A DNA stretch of 64,000 bases from Favolaschia claudopus (Eukaryota > Basidiomycota > Agaricomycetes > Agaricales > Mycenaceae): NCBI GenBank assembly GCA_037176885.1, contig JAWWNJ010000152.1:372001-436000 (forward strand), in the 5' to 3' direction. Every line of letters starts with the position of its first letter. Positions within the stretch are counted from its first letter, which is position 1. A program made the position numbers and the translations under genes. Of the stretch, positions 44,679-55,170 are shown in pieces. The notes below the pieces were generated by a model. That model was not told where the DNA came from and searched no databases. It saw nothing but the letters and a program-made list of their open reading frames with translations.

Positions 44679-45190
44679 TAGTGTGGCTGGCAGAATGGCA
44701 GAGTTCTGCCTGCCAACCTGGCAATTGCCGGCAGTAGCTCGAGGAGCTTGGGCAGAACCTGGCAGAACCCCTCGGCTAATGCCTTCCGTGAATGCCGGAG
44801 AGCCCTGATTGATGTTCCGGGAGGGCATCTTGGCTCCTTAGGCCTTAGGGCCGATGCGAGTTGATTCCTGCACTCAACAAAAGCTGACAATTCTGAAAGG
44901 TTAGCCGAGTAAGCGGCAGCTCGCCGAATGTCACGTGAGAGAAAGGGTCTCCACCAAATCGACCACTGGTAGCAATATGGTATCAGATGTAGAGTGGTAT
45001 ACAGTCTAGAATATCTTCACTGAGTCCACACACTGCATCTTTAGTGTTATTTTGCACCAAAATTGGCTGCACTTCCGCTCCGGGGATAATTTCCTTATTA
45101 GGTTCTGCCAATTCTGCCGAAATCCGGCAATTGCCGTTCTGCCTGGCAGACCGGCAGAACTGACCTGAAACAGTTCTGCCATGTACACTA
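44679..45190. mobile_element. 512-bp hAT-type MITE with 8-bp TSD
   Basis: CAAATGCC flanks the element at 44671-44678 and 45191-45198. The ends are TAGTGTGGCTGGCAGAA and, as complement, TAGTGTACATGGCAGAA. The first five bases fit the hAT consensus YARNG. GGCAGAA and its complement recur at least eight times near both ends, like hAT subterminal transposase sites. Non-coding. Confidence 0.85.
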
Positions 45191-45198
45191 CAAATGCC

Positions 45199-46000
45199 CC
45201 AGACGTTATAGTGTGATCGTTGTCCTAAATTCTCTTATCAATTATTCAAACTCCGCCGGAACAGTCCGACTAAGATAAGATAAGGAATCCCGCCCTCAAG
45301 CAATCCACAGGTCACACTTAACGTCTGGGTTACCGAGACAGCACTATTGACTTCCAGATGCATCCTTTACACTATGTCACTTGCTCTTGGTTCTTCGTTG
45401 ACTATCAATTTTACCGCGGCGGGTCTACGATTGGATTGAGCCTGAGCTCGGCTAATTGGTGGTGGAGGAGTCCGTAGTGTACAGCAGTTCCATGTACTGC
45501 ACCTTCCTGCCTTCCACCGCAACCCCGTCAGCATTCCACGCACCCTCACAAAGACAATGATTCGAATTTGTACGCTATCCTTTCTGCTCCATCGCCCGTA
45601 GGCTTCGGTGAATCCTTCCCCAGTGATACAGTGCAATTAAAAAGAGTGTCTGGGATCGTTCGCAAACATGCGATAGGGGCGAAACGCACTCGCGAAGGGG
45701 TGCGCAGAGGGGCAGACTCGAGCTTGTTGCATCCGGATTTTAGGATACTCTTAGAGTGATGATTTGGTCTTAGCCAGATTGGAGATGGGAGGGAACGCAC
45801 CGAAGGTTGGCTCTTGGAGCTGTTAGCGTTGAGCCCCAAGACATTGGGGCGATCTTTGGCCATTGTCTAGAAAGACGGAGTAAGTTACAACGCCGGTTAG
45901 ATGAGTCGTGGTAGTCGCGTGTGGTCAAGGTTGAACTTAGTAGACAACGTGGTCAAAGTATCACGTGACTGGGGGGAGCTTGCTCCCCCTTTTGTCTATG
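45199..46000. other. Unassigned; one small leftward frame
   Basis: A minus-strand frame at 45546-45863 (MAKDRPNVLGLNANSSKSQP) contains SRVRFAPIACLRTIP, an RVxF-like word, but no other support. Otherwise blank. Confidence 0.3.
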
Positions 46001-46504
46001 TACAAGCTTAAGCACCCCGCCTTCGGCAGGGCCGGCTCGCTGCGCTCGCGTCCCTACCTACGGGGGGTACACAGCTTGTCGGGGCTCCGCCCCAAACCCC
46101 GCTTGTTTTTTTTTTGCTGGATTCCGTGCCCGCGGCGCCGCACTGCCGCTCGCTGCACTCGCCGGCGCGCGGCGCCGGGGAAAGCGTGTGAAAAGTCACC
46201 TGCTTTTTCACGTGAATTATCACGGGACCTGCGGTCCCGTAGTGTCTTTTATTACAAGCTTAAGCACCCCGCCTTCGGCAGGGCCGGCTCGCTGCGCTCG
46301 CGTCCCTACCTACGGGGGGTACACAGCTTGTCGGGGCTCCGCCCCAAACCCCGCCTAGATTTTTTTTTGCTGGATTCCTTGCCCGCGGCGCCGCACTGCC
46401 GCTCGCTGCACTCGCCGGCGCGCGGCGCCGGGGAAAGCGTGTGAGAAGTCACCTGCTTTTTCACGTGAATTATCACGGGACCTGCGGTCCCGTAGTGTCT
46501 TTTA
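46001..46504 (+). repeat. GC-rich palindromic repeat, type A, two tandem copies
   Basis: Units 46001-46252 and 46253-46504 are near-identical. Each runs TACAAGCTTAAGCACCCCGC, GGCTCGCTGCGCTCGCGTCC, ACAGCTTGTCGGGGCTCCGC, a short T tract, GCCGCTCGCTGCACTCGCCG, then TTTTTCACGTGAATTATCAC and GGGACCTGCGGTCCCGTAG. Nearly every word is part of a local hairpin. Open frames through it are artefacts of composition. Confidence 0.85.
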
Positions 46505-46697
46505 TCATAGATAGATTAATGTAAGGTTCCCAAAATCCGTATGGCCAAGTATGGCTCTGCAAAGTTCTGCAGCTGATCTCCCACGGGTACGCCAGCATCG
46601 TGTAAGAGTCCTATGGTGCTTTTTACACGGGTACTGTACACCATCAGTTTCTTGTGACCGGCCGGCGTGGGCGGGCTTAGGAGTTAGGGCTCACATA

Positions 46698-47885
46698 CTC
46701 GTGGTGAGAAAAAGGCATGGACGGTCGGTTCTTTGACCGATATCGGCCGTCTTTGCACCTTTTTGTATGATTCCGGGTGCTGGGTGTGTGCAGAGTACAC
46801 TTGCAACAAATTACCGACCATCACCGAGATCAAAAATAATTGATGTTTGGCTAAGAACAGCCAAACAGTCAGACAACTCCGAAATTGATTTTTCTAACTC
46901 AGCAAGAAATATTTTTCACGGAAATACTTCCCACCCAGGTTGTACCTCCAATAAAACTATTGAGATTCACAACTTGGATGAAGCAAAACGGTGCAGCCAT
47001 TAGGGTCGTTCACGATAGCCTTTTTGGCTTCCTTTTTCCTTCCTTTTTGTTCTCCTTTTTGTCTTCCTTTTTGCCCATTTTGCAGTTTTGGCAAAAAACC
47101 TCCGTAGATCTTGGTTGTTTTTGTCAAATGAACCTTTTTATACCTCCCAATGGAAATGTCAGCATGCTTAGAGTCAAGAGCTTGTGGAATATAGAAAAGG
47201 AGTGAAAGAGAGCTGAGAAAGGGAGTGAAAAAGGACGTTCCGGACGGAGCGTTCACGATAGCCTTTTTCAGCTCCCTTTTTCGGACCATTTTTTCTACTG
47301 TTTTGGCTAAACCACACCGTTTGCCTCCGTTCTTTTTGGGAATACACCCTTTTTGACATTCTGAATGAAAAAGGGGAAAAAAACTCGAAGAAAAACGAAG
47401 AGAATCCAAAAAACCACGAAAAAGGAGACCAAAAAGGAAGCAAAAAGGAAGCCAAAAAGGCTATTGTGAACGACCCTATTCTTGAGATATCGCGCTTGCA
47501 AGTTGGCCAAAATTGCCTTAAAATAGCCAAAAATGGCAAAAACAGCCAAAAGTGGCCAACTTCAGAGCGCGATATCTCAACAACGGCTGCACCGTTTGAC
47601 TTCATTAAAGTTGTAGAATCACTCAGTTTTGATAGCGCCACAAGACGGTCCAAACCATCTTTTGAACACAAGAAGTCCTGTTGAGTTACAAAATTGAGGT
47701 TTTGAGCTACAAGATTGTTTGGCCATTTTCGGCCAAACATCGATTATTTTTGATCTCGGTGATGGTCAGTAATTTGTTGTAAGTGTAGTCTACATACACC
47801 CAGTACCTGGAATCATACAAAAAGGTGCAAAGACGGCCGAGATCGGTCAAAGAACCGACCGTCCATGACTTTTTCTCACCACGAG
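46698..47885. mobile_element. Long foldback element, nearly a full palindrome
   Basis: Ends CTCGTGGTGAGAAAAAGGCA and complement, with TA at 46696-46697 and 47886-47887. The arms pair along about 370 bp each (for example CGGTCGGTTCTTTGACCGAT and CCATCACCGAGATCAAAAAT), once the nested MITE at 47003-47476 is set aside, leaving a centre of only some tens of bases near 47530. A related left arm lies at 62318-62465. Confidence 0.88.
47003..47476. mobile_element. 474-bp MITE nested in the foldback
   Basis: Inverted ends GGGTCGTTCACGATAGCCTT and complement (about 75 bp, rich in CCTTTTTG) with TA at 47001-47002 and 47477-47478. Removing it restores pairing of the outer foldback arms across AACGGTGCAGCCAT and TTGAGATATCGCGC. 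A third internal GCGTTCACGATAGCC near 47250 suggests an internal duplication. Confidence 0.87.
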
Positions 47886-47898
47886 TAAGTACTGTAGT

Positions 47899-48576
47899 AT
47901 GAGTCTGTTAGTTACCGCCCGTTCCGACTTCCGGCGGTCAATTGAAGAGTCGGATATATTCTTTGTGCAAGAGACCCACCTCCGGCCGGACCAAAGGGAT
48001 ATGGTACGAAGTTTCGAGGGCTATGATAGCTTCTCGATGTCGCGGAAGATGCCTGATGGGCAGGACACGTACGGTGGTGTTTATGCTTTGGCGCGCAAAT
48101 CTCTAAATGCAAAGCTTGACGCGGAGAGATCATCGCCTGACATACTGGTTCTTCGTGTCGGCAACATGCATTTCATCAACGCCTATGTCGCAGGCGACCA
48201 CTCCAGTGCATCGAGACACTTCGCAGACTGGCAGGCACTGCACCCCTGGGATACTTTCTCCGTTCTCATCAGAGAGATGTCCGACGCAGGCATGGCCTTT
48301 TCTGTCCATGGCGATCTCAACGGTAGATCTGGTGCACTCTGCCCTGATCATCCCGAACATCCACCTCGCATAGTCGAGGACTTGGTTGTCAACGCACAGG
48401 GCCGTAAATTGGCGAAGTTTCGTGAAGACAACAACTTGCGGATGGCGAACGGATGTACAACTATTCCTGGCGACCATCACAAGTTCACATTTTTTGGGCG
48501 CGTGGATGACAGTACCAATGAAGGGAAGTCAACGGTGGACTATGGTGCGCTTAACTTATTCACCACCAATTGCTGA
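47899..48576 (+). pseudogene. Endonuclease/exonuclease/phosphatase fragment
   Basis: Plus-strand frame with the APE-like nuclease motifs: DIFFVQETHLRPDQRD (catalytic Glu), FINAYVAGDHS, VHGDLNGRSGALCPDHP (the GDxN motif), and STVDYGALN near the end. The N-terminal NWN motif and the final His are missing, so both ends are truncated. Such domains in this context come from LINE-type retrotransposons or from an agaricomycete EEP family, as TIPGDHHKFTFF suggests. It begins 13 bp from the foldback end. Confidence 0.7.
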
Positions 48577-48863
48577 CAACGGTTATCACTCACCCAAGAA
48601 AACCCAGATTTCCTATTCCTCTTGTAAAAACGCTCAGTTCAGTGAGAGGAAACTTTTCCCAAGACCGATTAATATTTGGTGCAAAAATGAGGGAGTAATT
48701 CAATATTCAGTCGGTCAAATTGGGACTCCCTGCCACATAACCACCACATGGGTGCACACAGGATTGTTCACGTCTTCATCCACTCTTGTGAGTATCCAAA
48801 TAATGATGCCTTGCTCACTGCAGCACCAACACGGAATATTTCGAGAATCCTGGCACACAAAAT
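48577..48863. other. No gene recognised
   Basis: Sequence between the nuclease fragment and a Ty3 fragment; no motif seen. Confidence 0.35.
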
Positions 48864-49060
48864 TTGCCGTTTTGGTTCCGTTTGGATCGAGTTGATAAAA
48901 TCCTCAACTGGCCTACATTGAAGGATTCAAAATCTGCACGTCGCTTCCTCGGACTCTGCGGCGGAGTACGAAATTGGATCGAGGGGTACTCGACTTTGGT
49001 CAAACCAATATCGCAATTATTTCACAAGGCTGCCGAATTTATCTGGGGACCCCGCATCTC
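48864..49060 (+). pseudogene. Ty3/Gypsy RT-RNase H junction fragment
   Basis: Plus-strand reading KILNWPTLKDSKSARRFLGL then CGGVRNWIEGYSTLVKPISQ and LFHKAAEFIWG. This is the conserved region between RT and RNase H (FLGLxxxYRxFIxxYSxxxxPL). The CGGVRNWI form differs from the first element's HFLGMMVYFSGYV, so a different lineage is represented. Only about 65 codons survive. Confidence 0.75.
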
Positions 49061-49371
49061 TTGCTTCTCTACACGCTTTCTGGCACTTTCGGTCCTCAAG
49101 ACCACTACCTCTACTCACCCCTACTTCTCCTTCAAATATTTCTCTTCTCACGGTGTTGCCTTGAGCAAGCATAAATTTCCTTGCTGGGGCACTTCCACAA
49201 CTTACAACCCAGTGAACATTGACTATTGGTACCGAAACAATCTATCTACACTATACACCGGGTCCCTAATATGAGGATGGCAAATCGGCGGTGGATTTTG
49301 TGTGTAAGGTGACCTAGTACAGCCATTCGGAAATCGCCGAGATACGGCTGATGACTTGATCATCAGGCCGG

Positions 49372-49540
49372 ACATGTGACTGTAACATCAATCACGGCTG
49401 CTTTGCCGTGTTGATACCGGTCATTTTCGTTTCTGAATATCGGGATTGATGGAGTTGATGGCCTCGCAGGCCGACTTATACATATCAGCTAGCCGCGTTT
49501 TCGTTTTCGATTCTCGTTTATACCGCAATCTGGCCGCCTC
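49372..49540 (+). repeat. Copy of the Helitron-flank repeat
   Basis: Related in reverse orientation to 15600-15775: ACCGGTCATTTTCGTTTCTG, GATGGAGTTGATGGCCT, CAGCTAGCCGCGTTTTCGTT and TTATACCGC. The single-copy form here lacks the 127-bp tandem duplication. Confidence 0.7.
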
Positions 49541-50556
49541 TCTGATCCCCAACTGTGGCTGCTGCTCCCTTGGGACAACAGAATTGGGCCATAATCACGG
49601 CGCGCCGCTTCCGAGTGCCGCCACTTGCCGCCGCGGCGGCAGTTTGGCTGCAGTTTGGCGGGAGTGGCGGCACTTTTCCTTGGCCCGGAGTGGCATCAGG
49701 CATTGCTCGGATCCACGCGCGCGCGCGCACGCGAGGTAAACATGGAAAAGGCACCTTGGCAATGTGTGTACCTAAACAGGCGCGACATCGTTTGTTCCGA
49801 CCACAGTTTTAATTCCCCTAACAAGAACATAGTGGCCGACAAGGGTCTACAATCGTCCTCAGATGGACATAGCATTGGTCACGGGCTACGCACCATTTTT
49901 TTTTTCCCTTTTGAGCCGAGTGATTTCATCGCCTCGTGGGCGTATGTTGCGATAACCCATTCCCCGGTGTGGAGACGTACTTGTACGCTTTTCCCCATTC
50001 TAAGAGACCTACATCAGACGTCAACATAGAACGAGGAGACTACGAACGACGAAAGGCATGTGGGAACGATGAAGTGGACAGGAAGCTGCGACTCACAGTT
50101 ATATAAAGTTCAAAATACGCTCATCCACACACGTCTTCGAGACTGTTCTGATGTGCGATCCGAAATACTTACTTATCTCTGACCTTGTCATACGCTTGGT
50201 GTGTTTTTGGCATTATTCGTTGGAGTCGTGGTAAGTAATATCTCACGACCCATAGAGGCATTATTCATTAGTTTTGACCTCCGACTCATAACCTAAGTAT
50301 GTACTGTGGCTGGACCATACTTAACGACTGTAGAGACTAGTTGTCAACGGAACAGCTGAAGAGAGAAAACCCCCACCAGGGCCGTCGGCCAGTCTACAGC
50401 GCCTTCTTCGAAGCTTAAGCTTAAGTATGTTCCACATGCTCCCCGTGAGAAATGTTGACCCATGCCTTTGGGCAACCTCTATGCCCGGCTTATCGCCGGG
50501 ATGTAAGCTTGCGGTGGAGATAAGATACTTACTTACATGGAAGGAACTTTGTGAGC
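49541..50556. other. Unassigned; contains a GC-rich hairpin
   Basis: GTGCCGCCACTTGCCGCC at 49615-49632 pairs with GGCGGGAGTGGCGGCAC near 49660-49676. A GCGCGCGCGCACGCG run lies at 49717-49733. No gene recognised. Confidence 0.45.
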
Positions 50557-50565
50557 AAAATGAGC

Positions 50566-50743
50566 GGATAATTCTATTGAGAAACTCGCGGTGCAGGTAG
50601 TTATTTGAGAGGGGGTTTCTCAATAGAACCCCGGGTTTCTCAATAGAATTATCCCGGAGAAACCCCCCAGAATATTTCCAAGGTAGGGTTTCTGGATAAG
50701 TGGGGGTTTCTACCTGCACCCCGGGTTTCTCAATGAATTATCC
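50566..50743. mobile_element. 178-bp MULE-type MITE with perfect 9-bp TSD
   Basis: AAAATGAGC occurs at 50557-50565 and 50744-50752. The ends are GGATAATTCTATTGAGAAAC and complement GGATAATTCATTGAGAAACC. GGTTTCTCAATAGAA and GGTGCAGGTAG/CTACCTGCACC recur inside, so half of the element is built from internal repeats. 9-bp duplications are diagnostic of Mutator-like transposition. Confidence 0.9.
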
Positions 50744-50752
50744 AAAATGAGC

Positions 50753-51363
50753 TCGTGCTTACAAATTCGCGGTAATGATTGAGTGTCTCAGCGACGTGAG
50801 ATAGAGACTCCCATCGTAAGGGAGAAGACTAGCGTGGCCCTGGGAGAGAACAAAGCCTGGATATTTGAGAGATGCAGACAGTTGAGCTCGAGTCAAACGT
50901 TGAACACGTATCTGGTCACGTGCACCACACCCTCTTCACATTGTCTTCACAGCTTCTGACTTCATGGGCCTTTTGGCTGACACCAGAACTCTGGCAGGGT
51001 GGGCAACTTTGGTGCCCGTAGGACTCGCTTGTGATGCTCGTTTTTTCTTCTTCTTGACCTCCCTAGTAGAACAGGCCCACACCATCGAATTCCAACGAAC
51101 CGAGCGAACATGACACGTTAACTTCGACTGCATCGATTGTCACGCGAAAATTGACTTGCAGCAATGAGATACGGCCCTCTTGTAGCGCATCTTATGCTGC
51201 ATACAACGGGAAAGAACATGAAGCACTCGATGGACTCGTCTGTACAATAATTTCCCTATGTTCACAGCTTACCGAATTATAGCCTTGGCACTCCTATCAG
51301 CCTTCACATTTTCAAACTCCATGGCTGCTGTCTGCAGACCAGCTTCACCGACACGGGCTCAGC
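50753..51363. other. Upstream region of the kinase-like gene
   Basis: An ATG at 51259 opens MFTAYRIIALALLSAFTFSN, a signal-peptide-like frame of about 55 codons that stops in the region of the kinase start. It could be a first exon of that gene or chance. No other feature. Confidence 0.3.
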
Positions 51364-52471
51364 TTGTCTCGTACAAAGTATTACGAAGATCTGCGATACA
51401 GTACCGATCTCCCGCGACAAGCCGCCGTTGATCCCTTTCATCCACAGAATGATGAAGATTTTGTCCACAGACTCGATGAAGACTGGGCTTCGTCTGTGAG
51501 GGTTATGGATAGGACCGTTACCTTCTTTCAAGAAGTAAGCCCAGGAACACTCTACTGGGTTCCCACTAATAGTAATACGAAGAGTGTCTTCCTCAATCTC
51601 GCATTGGATCAGTATCACCGTCACGTGATTATCAAGGCCATTCTCGTCGAAGATATTGAGCTACAAATCCTCAAGAGCCTTTCCTTCGATCCTTTACGCT
51701 CTGATCCTCGGAACCATACAATACCTGTTCTGCAGTTCATACCGGGAAACGGCTTTGAATTTTCAGTTCAAGCGTGCTGGTACGAGCATTGGCAATGGCC
51801 TCCCTTCGATCGCGCTCCTTCAAGGTTTGAAATGGCCCGGCAATTACTCGAGGTATGTCTGCAGATGGTATACATGACAGTGTTATTGATGTGTCTTGAA
51901 GGGCCTTGTCTTCATGCATGAACATTACATTGCTCATGGAGTAAGCTCACGATCTCCAGCATTACTCCCTTTAATTTTACGTGATAGGACATACATCCGA
52001 GGAATATCCTTTGGAATCATGCTCCCACGCACCATGAGCTCAGCCGTCACAGTAAATTCAACTTTTGTATGGCATACATAGATTTTGGGGGGGCAGTACT
52101 GTTCTCTGCTGATAACCGACGATCACCTGGGTCTGGTGTTCGACCACCTTCTGCATTCGCCGCCCCGGAACAATCTCTTGATCAGTTGTACGATGTTTGT
52201 GCCGCCGATGTATGCATGCTGGGTAAGGTTCTTCAGGGGGAGATGGAAGAGGGACGGAAGGTTCGCATCTTTTCCCCGCACCTGCATGCTGTCTACTGAT
52301 GCACATACACACAAGTGGTATGGCATACCCTCTGAAGACACAGTTTACGAACGTTACGAAACCCTCCTCGCCAAAATGACTTGCGCCAAGCCTGAAGATC
52401 GCTGCACTGCCACTGCTGCGCTCGAGGCTGTTTTATCCATATTACTACAATCGGCCAGTGGGAATGGCTAA
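51364..52471 (+). CDS. Protein kinase-like gene, three exons, late frameshift
   Basis: Exon 1 51364-51852 (MSRTKYYEDLRYSTDLPRQA to MARQLLE), intron 51853-51901 (GTATGT to TTGAAG, 49 bp), exon 2 51902-51940 (GLVFMHEHYIAHG), intron 51941-51987 (GTAAGC to GATAG, 47 bp), exon 3 from 51988. All joins keep frame. Kinase features: HVIIKAILVED (ATP-binding Lys), the catalytic loop HGDIHPRNIL with Asp and Asn split across intron 2, and DFG in MAYIDFGGAVLF. HGD replaces HRD, as in choline-kinase-like and many fungal atypical kinases. The frame of exon 3 stops at 52299; the family C-terminus (KWYGIPSEDTVYERYETLLA, CAKPEDRC) follows in the next frame to 52471, so there is one base shift near 52290 or a missed tiny intron. 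Best host-gene candidate here. Confidence 0.7.
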
Positions 52472-53792
52472 GGTAGCCCCGATCCACCCTCAACGAACAT
52501 CACGTGCATGAGTGGGACAACTTTCTTTTTTCGGAACCCTTGGAAAGAAAAATCTGTAAAATAATCAATAGGCTACATTAGCTCGAATCCCTCGACCAGT
52601 TTTGGGATCAACAATGTACAGTGTAGTAGTGGTCCTTGGATAGCAACTTCGTTTTTCCGTATTTTCCGTTCCACAACAAAGTCTATAAAATCCAAATTCT
52701 TCTAGTGCATACCAGAGCATGTAATGAGGTATTCTACCACATAATGTCAAGAATTCACTTGGAGGTAAAGGAGAGAAAAAAATGCGGCGGTTTTGATCTC
52801 AATGTCGCATGTAGGGCTCCTTCAGTGTTCCTTCTTAAGGCCTTATTAAGGGCAACCTCGGCGGCTAAGGGCTCAATATCATATTAAGGCCTAATTAAGG
52901 CCTTGGGCCTTAGGAACAAACAAATGAATTTTTTTTTGCGGTGGACAAGTAACAAATTTCACGCGTTCTCGCCATTGTTGTCTCCGAATCCTACCCTGAA
53001 GCTCGCCATCATCAGGTTATCTTCGTCTAAATGATCCGCTGCCGACAGTTTCTCAATCTGAATGGCACTGAATGCCTGACGCCTAGGGTCATGTTTTTGA
53101 TTCCCAGCCCAATTATAAACGGTTTTTTAATTTTTGTCTGTAAACAGGGTGTTTATAAACCGGTTAACAAACACGTCGGCAAGATTGGGCCAAAATTGGA
53201 TTTTTTCCGTCGTTTACTCGATATATTTTCCTTGTGAGCCTCACTTTCTATATATTTTGTCTCCGAGATATATCCAAACTTCGACTTTTTATATATATCT
53301 GACCTCCAACTTTCTATATCTCACTTCACCTCAGATATCGGTTTCTACTCACCTGGGATATTCTTTCACCAACTCGCACTATATACTTGCAAAACCGTGA
53401 TATATTGGGTTTTGATTAAAACATCACTTTGACCGCCATACTGAAAGACAGTGCGGCGCGCATTCGCTCGCTTATAGATAATACAATACAGCTTTTAACC
53501 CTCTTCGGAACTAGAACAGAGAACTCGCGTGCCTCGACTCAACAGCTTTTCTTGACAGGACCAGAGGAACAACGGCGTTCATGGAACAACTGGGAATGAG
53601 ATAAATACCCCCGTGCCTCCTGTGGTACCATGGTCCATTCCGAGTCATGTCTCAGAAAATCATCCGTCTCGATTTCGAAGCCGACACTAAACGCTATTGA
53701 CCTTGTATTGACCCAACGATGGAGCGCACCACGTGACTGACACGTCGTGAGCCTTCTTCATTACCGGAGGTGTCAAAAAATCAAGGGTGCGA
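52472..53792. other. AT-rich region without a recognised gene
   Basis: Includes a small foldback at 52820-52915 (TTCCTTCTTAAGGCC / GGCCTTAGGAA) and a stretch of irregular TATATA and GATATATC words at 53215-53410. CACTAAACGCTATT at 53688 is shared with 15090. No gene recognised. Confidence 0.45.
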
Positions 53793-54067
53793 CAGGCCCC
53801 CGGTCACTACCATATAGGTCCGTAGGTTTCATAGAGTAAAACAACGGCCAATTTCAGAGGTCTATTTCGCGAACCAGCCATGGAAGCGAGATTTTGGATA
53901 GCTGGGCCGACGCAGCTGCTCTAAACTAAGCGTTTCCCGCACTTTGCAGAAAAAAATCACCTTTTTTGACTCCTCTAGGGCGCCATCAATGCCAAAAAAT
54001 AGAGTAAATCAGTCGAAAATCCGGAAATTTTACCCTACGGACCTATATGGTAGTGACCGGGGGCCTG
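53793..54067. mobile_element. 275-bp MITE, CAGGCCCCCGGTC ends
   Basis: Inverted ends of 34 bp, CAGGCCCCCGGTCACTACCA continuing to TATAGGTCCGTAGG and its complement. GTGCGA flanks both sides (53787-53792 and 54068-54073). A 6-bp TSD is shorter than the 8 bp of hAT, although the CAGG start is hAT-like. Non-coding. Confidence 0.8.
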
Positions 54068-54073
54068 GTGCGA

Positions 54074-54442
54074 CTTCATCTAGTGCAAGTCGATTACAAA
54101 CATCGCCGCAGCTATGGTCTCGGAGAAACAAGTTGATTCCTTCAAGGCCGAAGTCGCCAATACCACTGTTTCTAGATCAGAATTCAAGTCAGCACAGGAG
54201 AAATATATGAAGAGAATGAATATACCCGCCAACCGTGTGAGTCATGGGATTGAATAAGACAAGGCCATCCTTTCTTCCAACGAGTGCAGGTGTTCCTGAA
54301 CAGTTTCAAATTTGAGATGGAAAGTATAAGGGATCAGAGATCGGCTGGCAACAATATATACGTTTGAACGACTGTAGTTTATAAAGTCTTGTTTACGAGA
54401 CTAGATTCAGGACACATTCCGGTTTGTCGCTTTACTTTGTAT
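54074..54442. other. No gene recognised
   Basis: Nothing beyond short frames. Confidence 0.35.
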
Positions 54443-54630
54443 ACAAGCTTTAGTTCCCTGCCTCCGGCACGGCCGACTCGCTGCGCTCGCCGACCTCCCT
54501 CCGTTCGGTCACACAGCTTGTTGGGGCTGGCCGCCCCAAACCCCGCTGCGCTCGCTCCGCTCGCGACGTCTAGTACGATCTCAACATCTCGACATTGACC
54601 CCGTGATTTTCTGTCAAAAGTCACGAGACT
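54443..54630 (+). repeat. GC-rich palindromic repeat, type B
   Basis: Same unit as 11128-11285 in plus orientation: ACAAGCTTTAGTTCCCTGCC, GACTCGCTGCGCTCGCCGAC, CTCCCTCCGTTCGGTCACAC, AGCTTGTTGGGGC, CTCGCTCCGCTCGCGACGTC, ending near GTGATTTTCTGTCAAAAGTC. Confidence 0.8.
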
Positions 54631-54660
54631 GATGGCCTGGCCCTCTTTTCAAGTACAACT

Positions 54661-54966
54661 TCAAGCTTAAGCACCCCGCCTTCGGCAGGGCCGGCTCGCT
54701 GCGCTCGCGTCCCTACCTACGGCTGGTGCACAGCTTGTCGGGGCTCCGCCCCAAACCCCGCGTGTTTTTTTCTTGCTGGATTGCGTGCCCTCGGCGCCGC
54801 ACTACCGCTCGCTGCACTCGCGGTGCGCGGCGCCCTCGGGAAGGTTCGTGGGAACCTGGAGCAACATCTCGACAGCCGGCAGCATCATCTCGACATGGTC
54901 CCGTGGTTTCGTGTCAAAGTCACGTTACTTTTCACGTGAGCGGATTTTTTTTTTTTTTTTTTTTTT
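54661..54966 (+). repeat. GC-rich palindromic repeat, type A, with T tract
   Basis: Follows the 46.0-46.5 kb units (CAAGCTTAAGCACCCCGCCT ... ACAGCTTGTCGGGGCTCCGC) but then has GGTGCGCGGCGCCCTCGGGA and CATCTCGACA words typical of type B, so it is intermediate. It ends TTTTCACGTGAGCGGA followed by about 20 T at 54947-54966. Confidence 0.8.
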
Positions 54967-55170
54967 GTATCAGCATTTCTATACCGCAACAAGTAAACCA
55001 ACTACTAAGACGCGGTGCCCGGAGGGCGATAAATAAGTAAAAGGTAATTCTAGTGAGGATTCGACCGTGGTTGGTAGAGTATACTGTAGTATTACGTTCA
55101 ATTCGTAAGGCGGTTTTGGGTGTGACACCCCTTACGAATTTACCCTTTCGTAAGGGGGCCTTGGGACACT

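Noticed and set aside
46008..46444. Open frames on both strands through the GC-rich repeats
   Set aside because: They follow from composition and from the tandem copy; the frames repeat with the repeat and show no domain.
51259..51430. Signal peptide as a definite N-terminus of the kinase-like protein
   Set aside because: The frame stops before joining the kinase frame and no splice pair clearly connects them.
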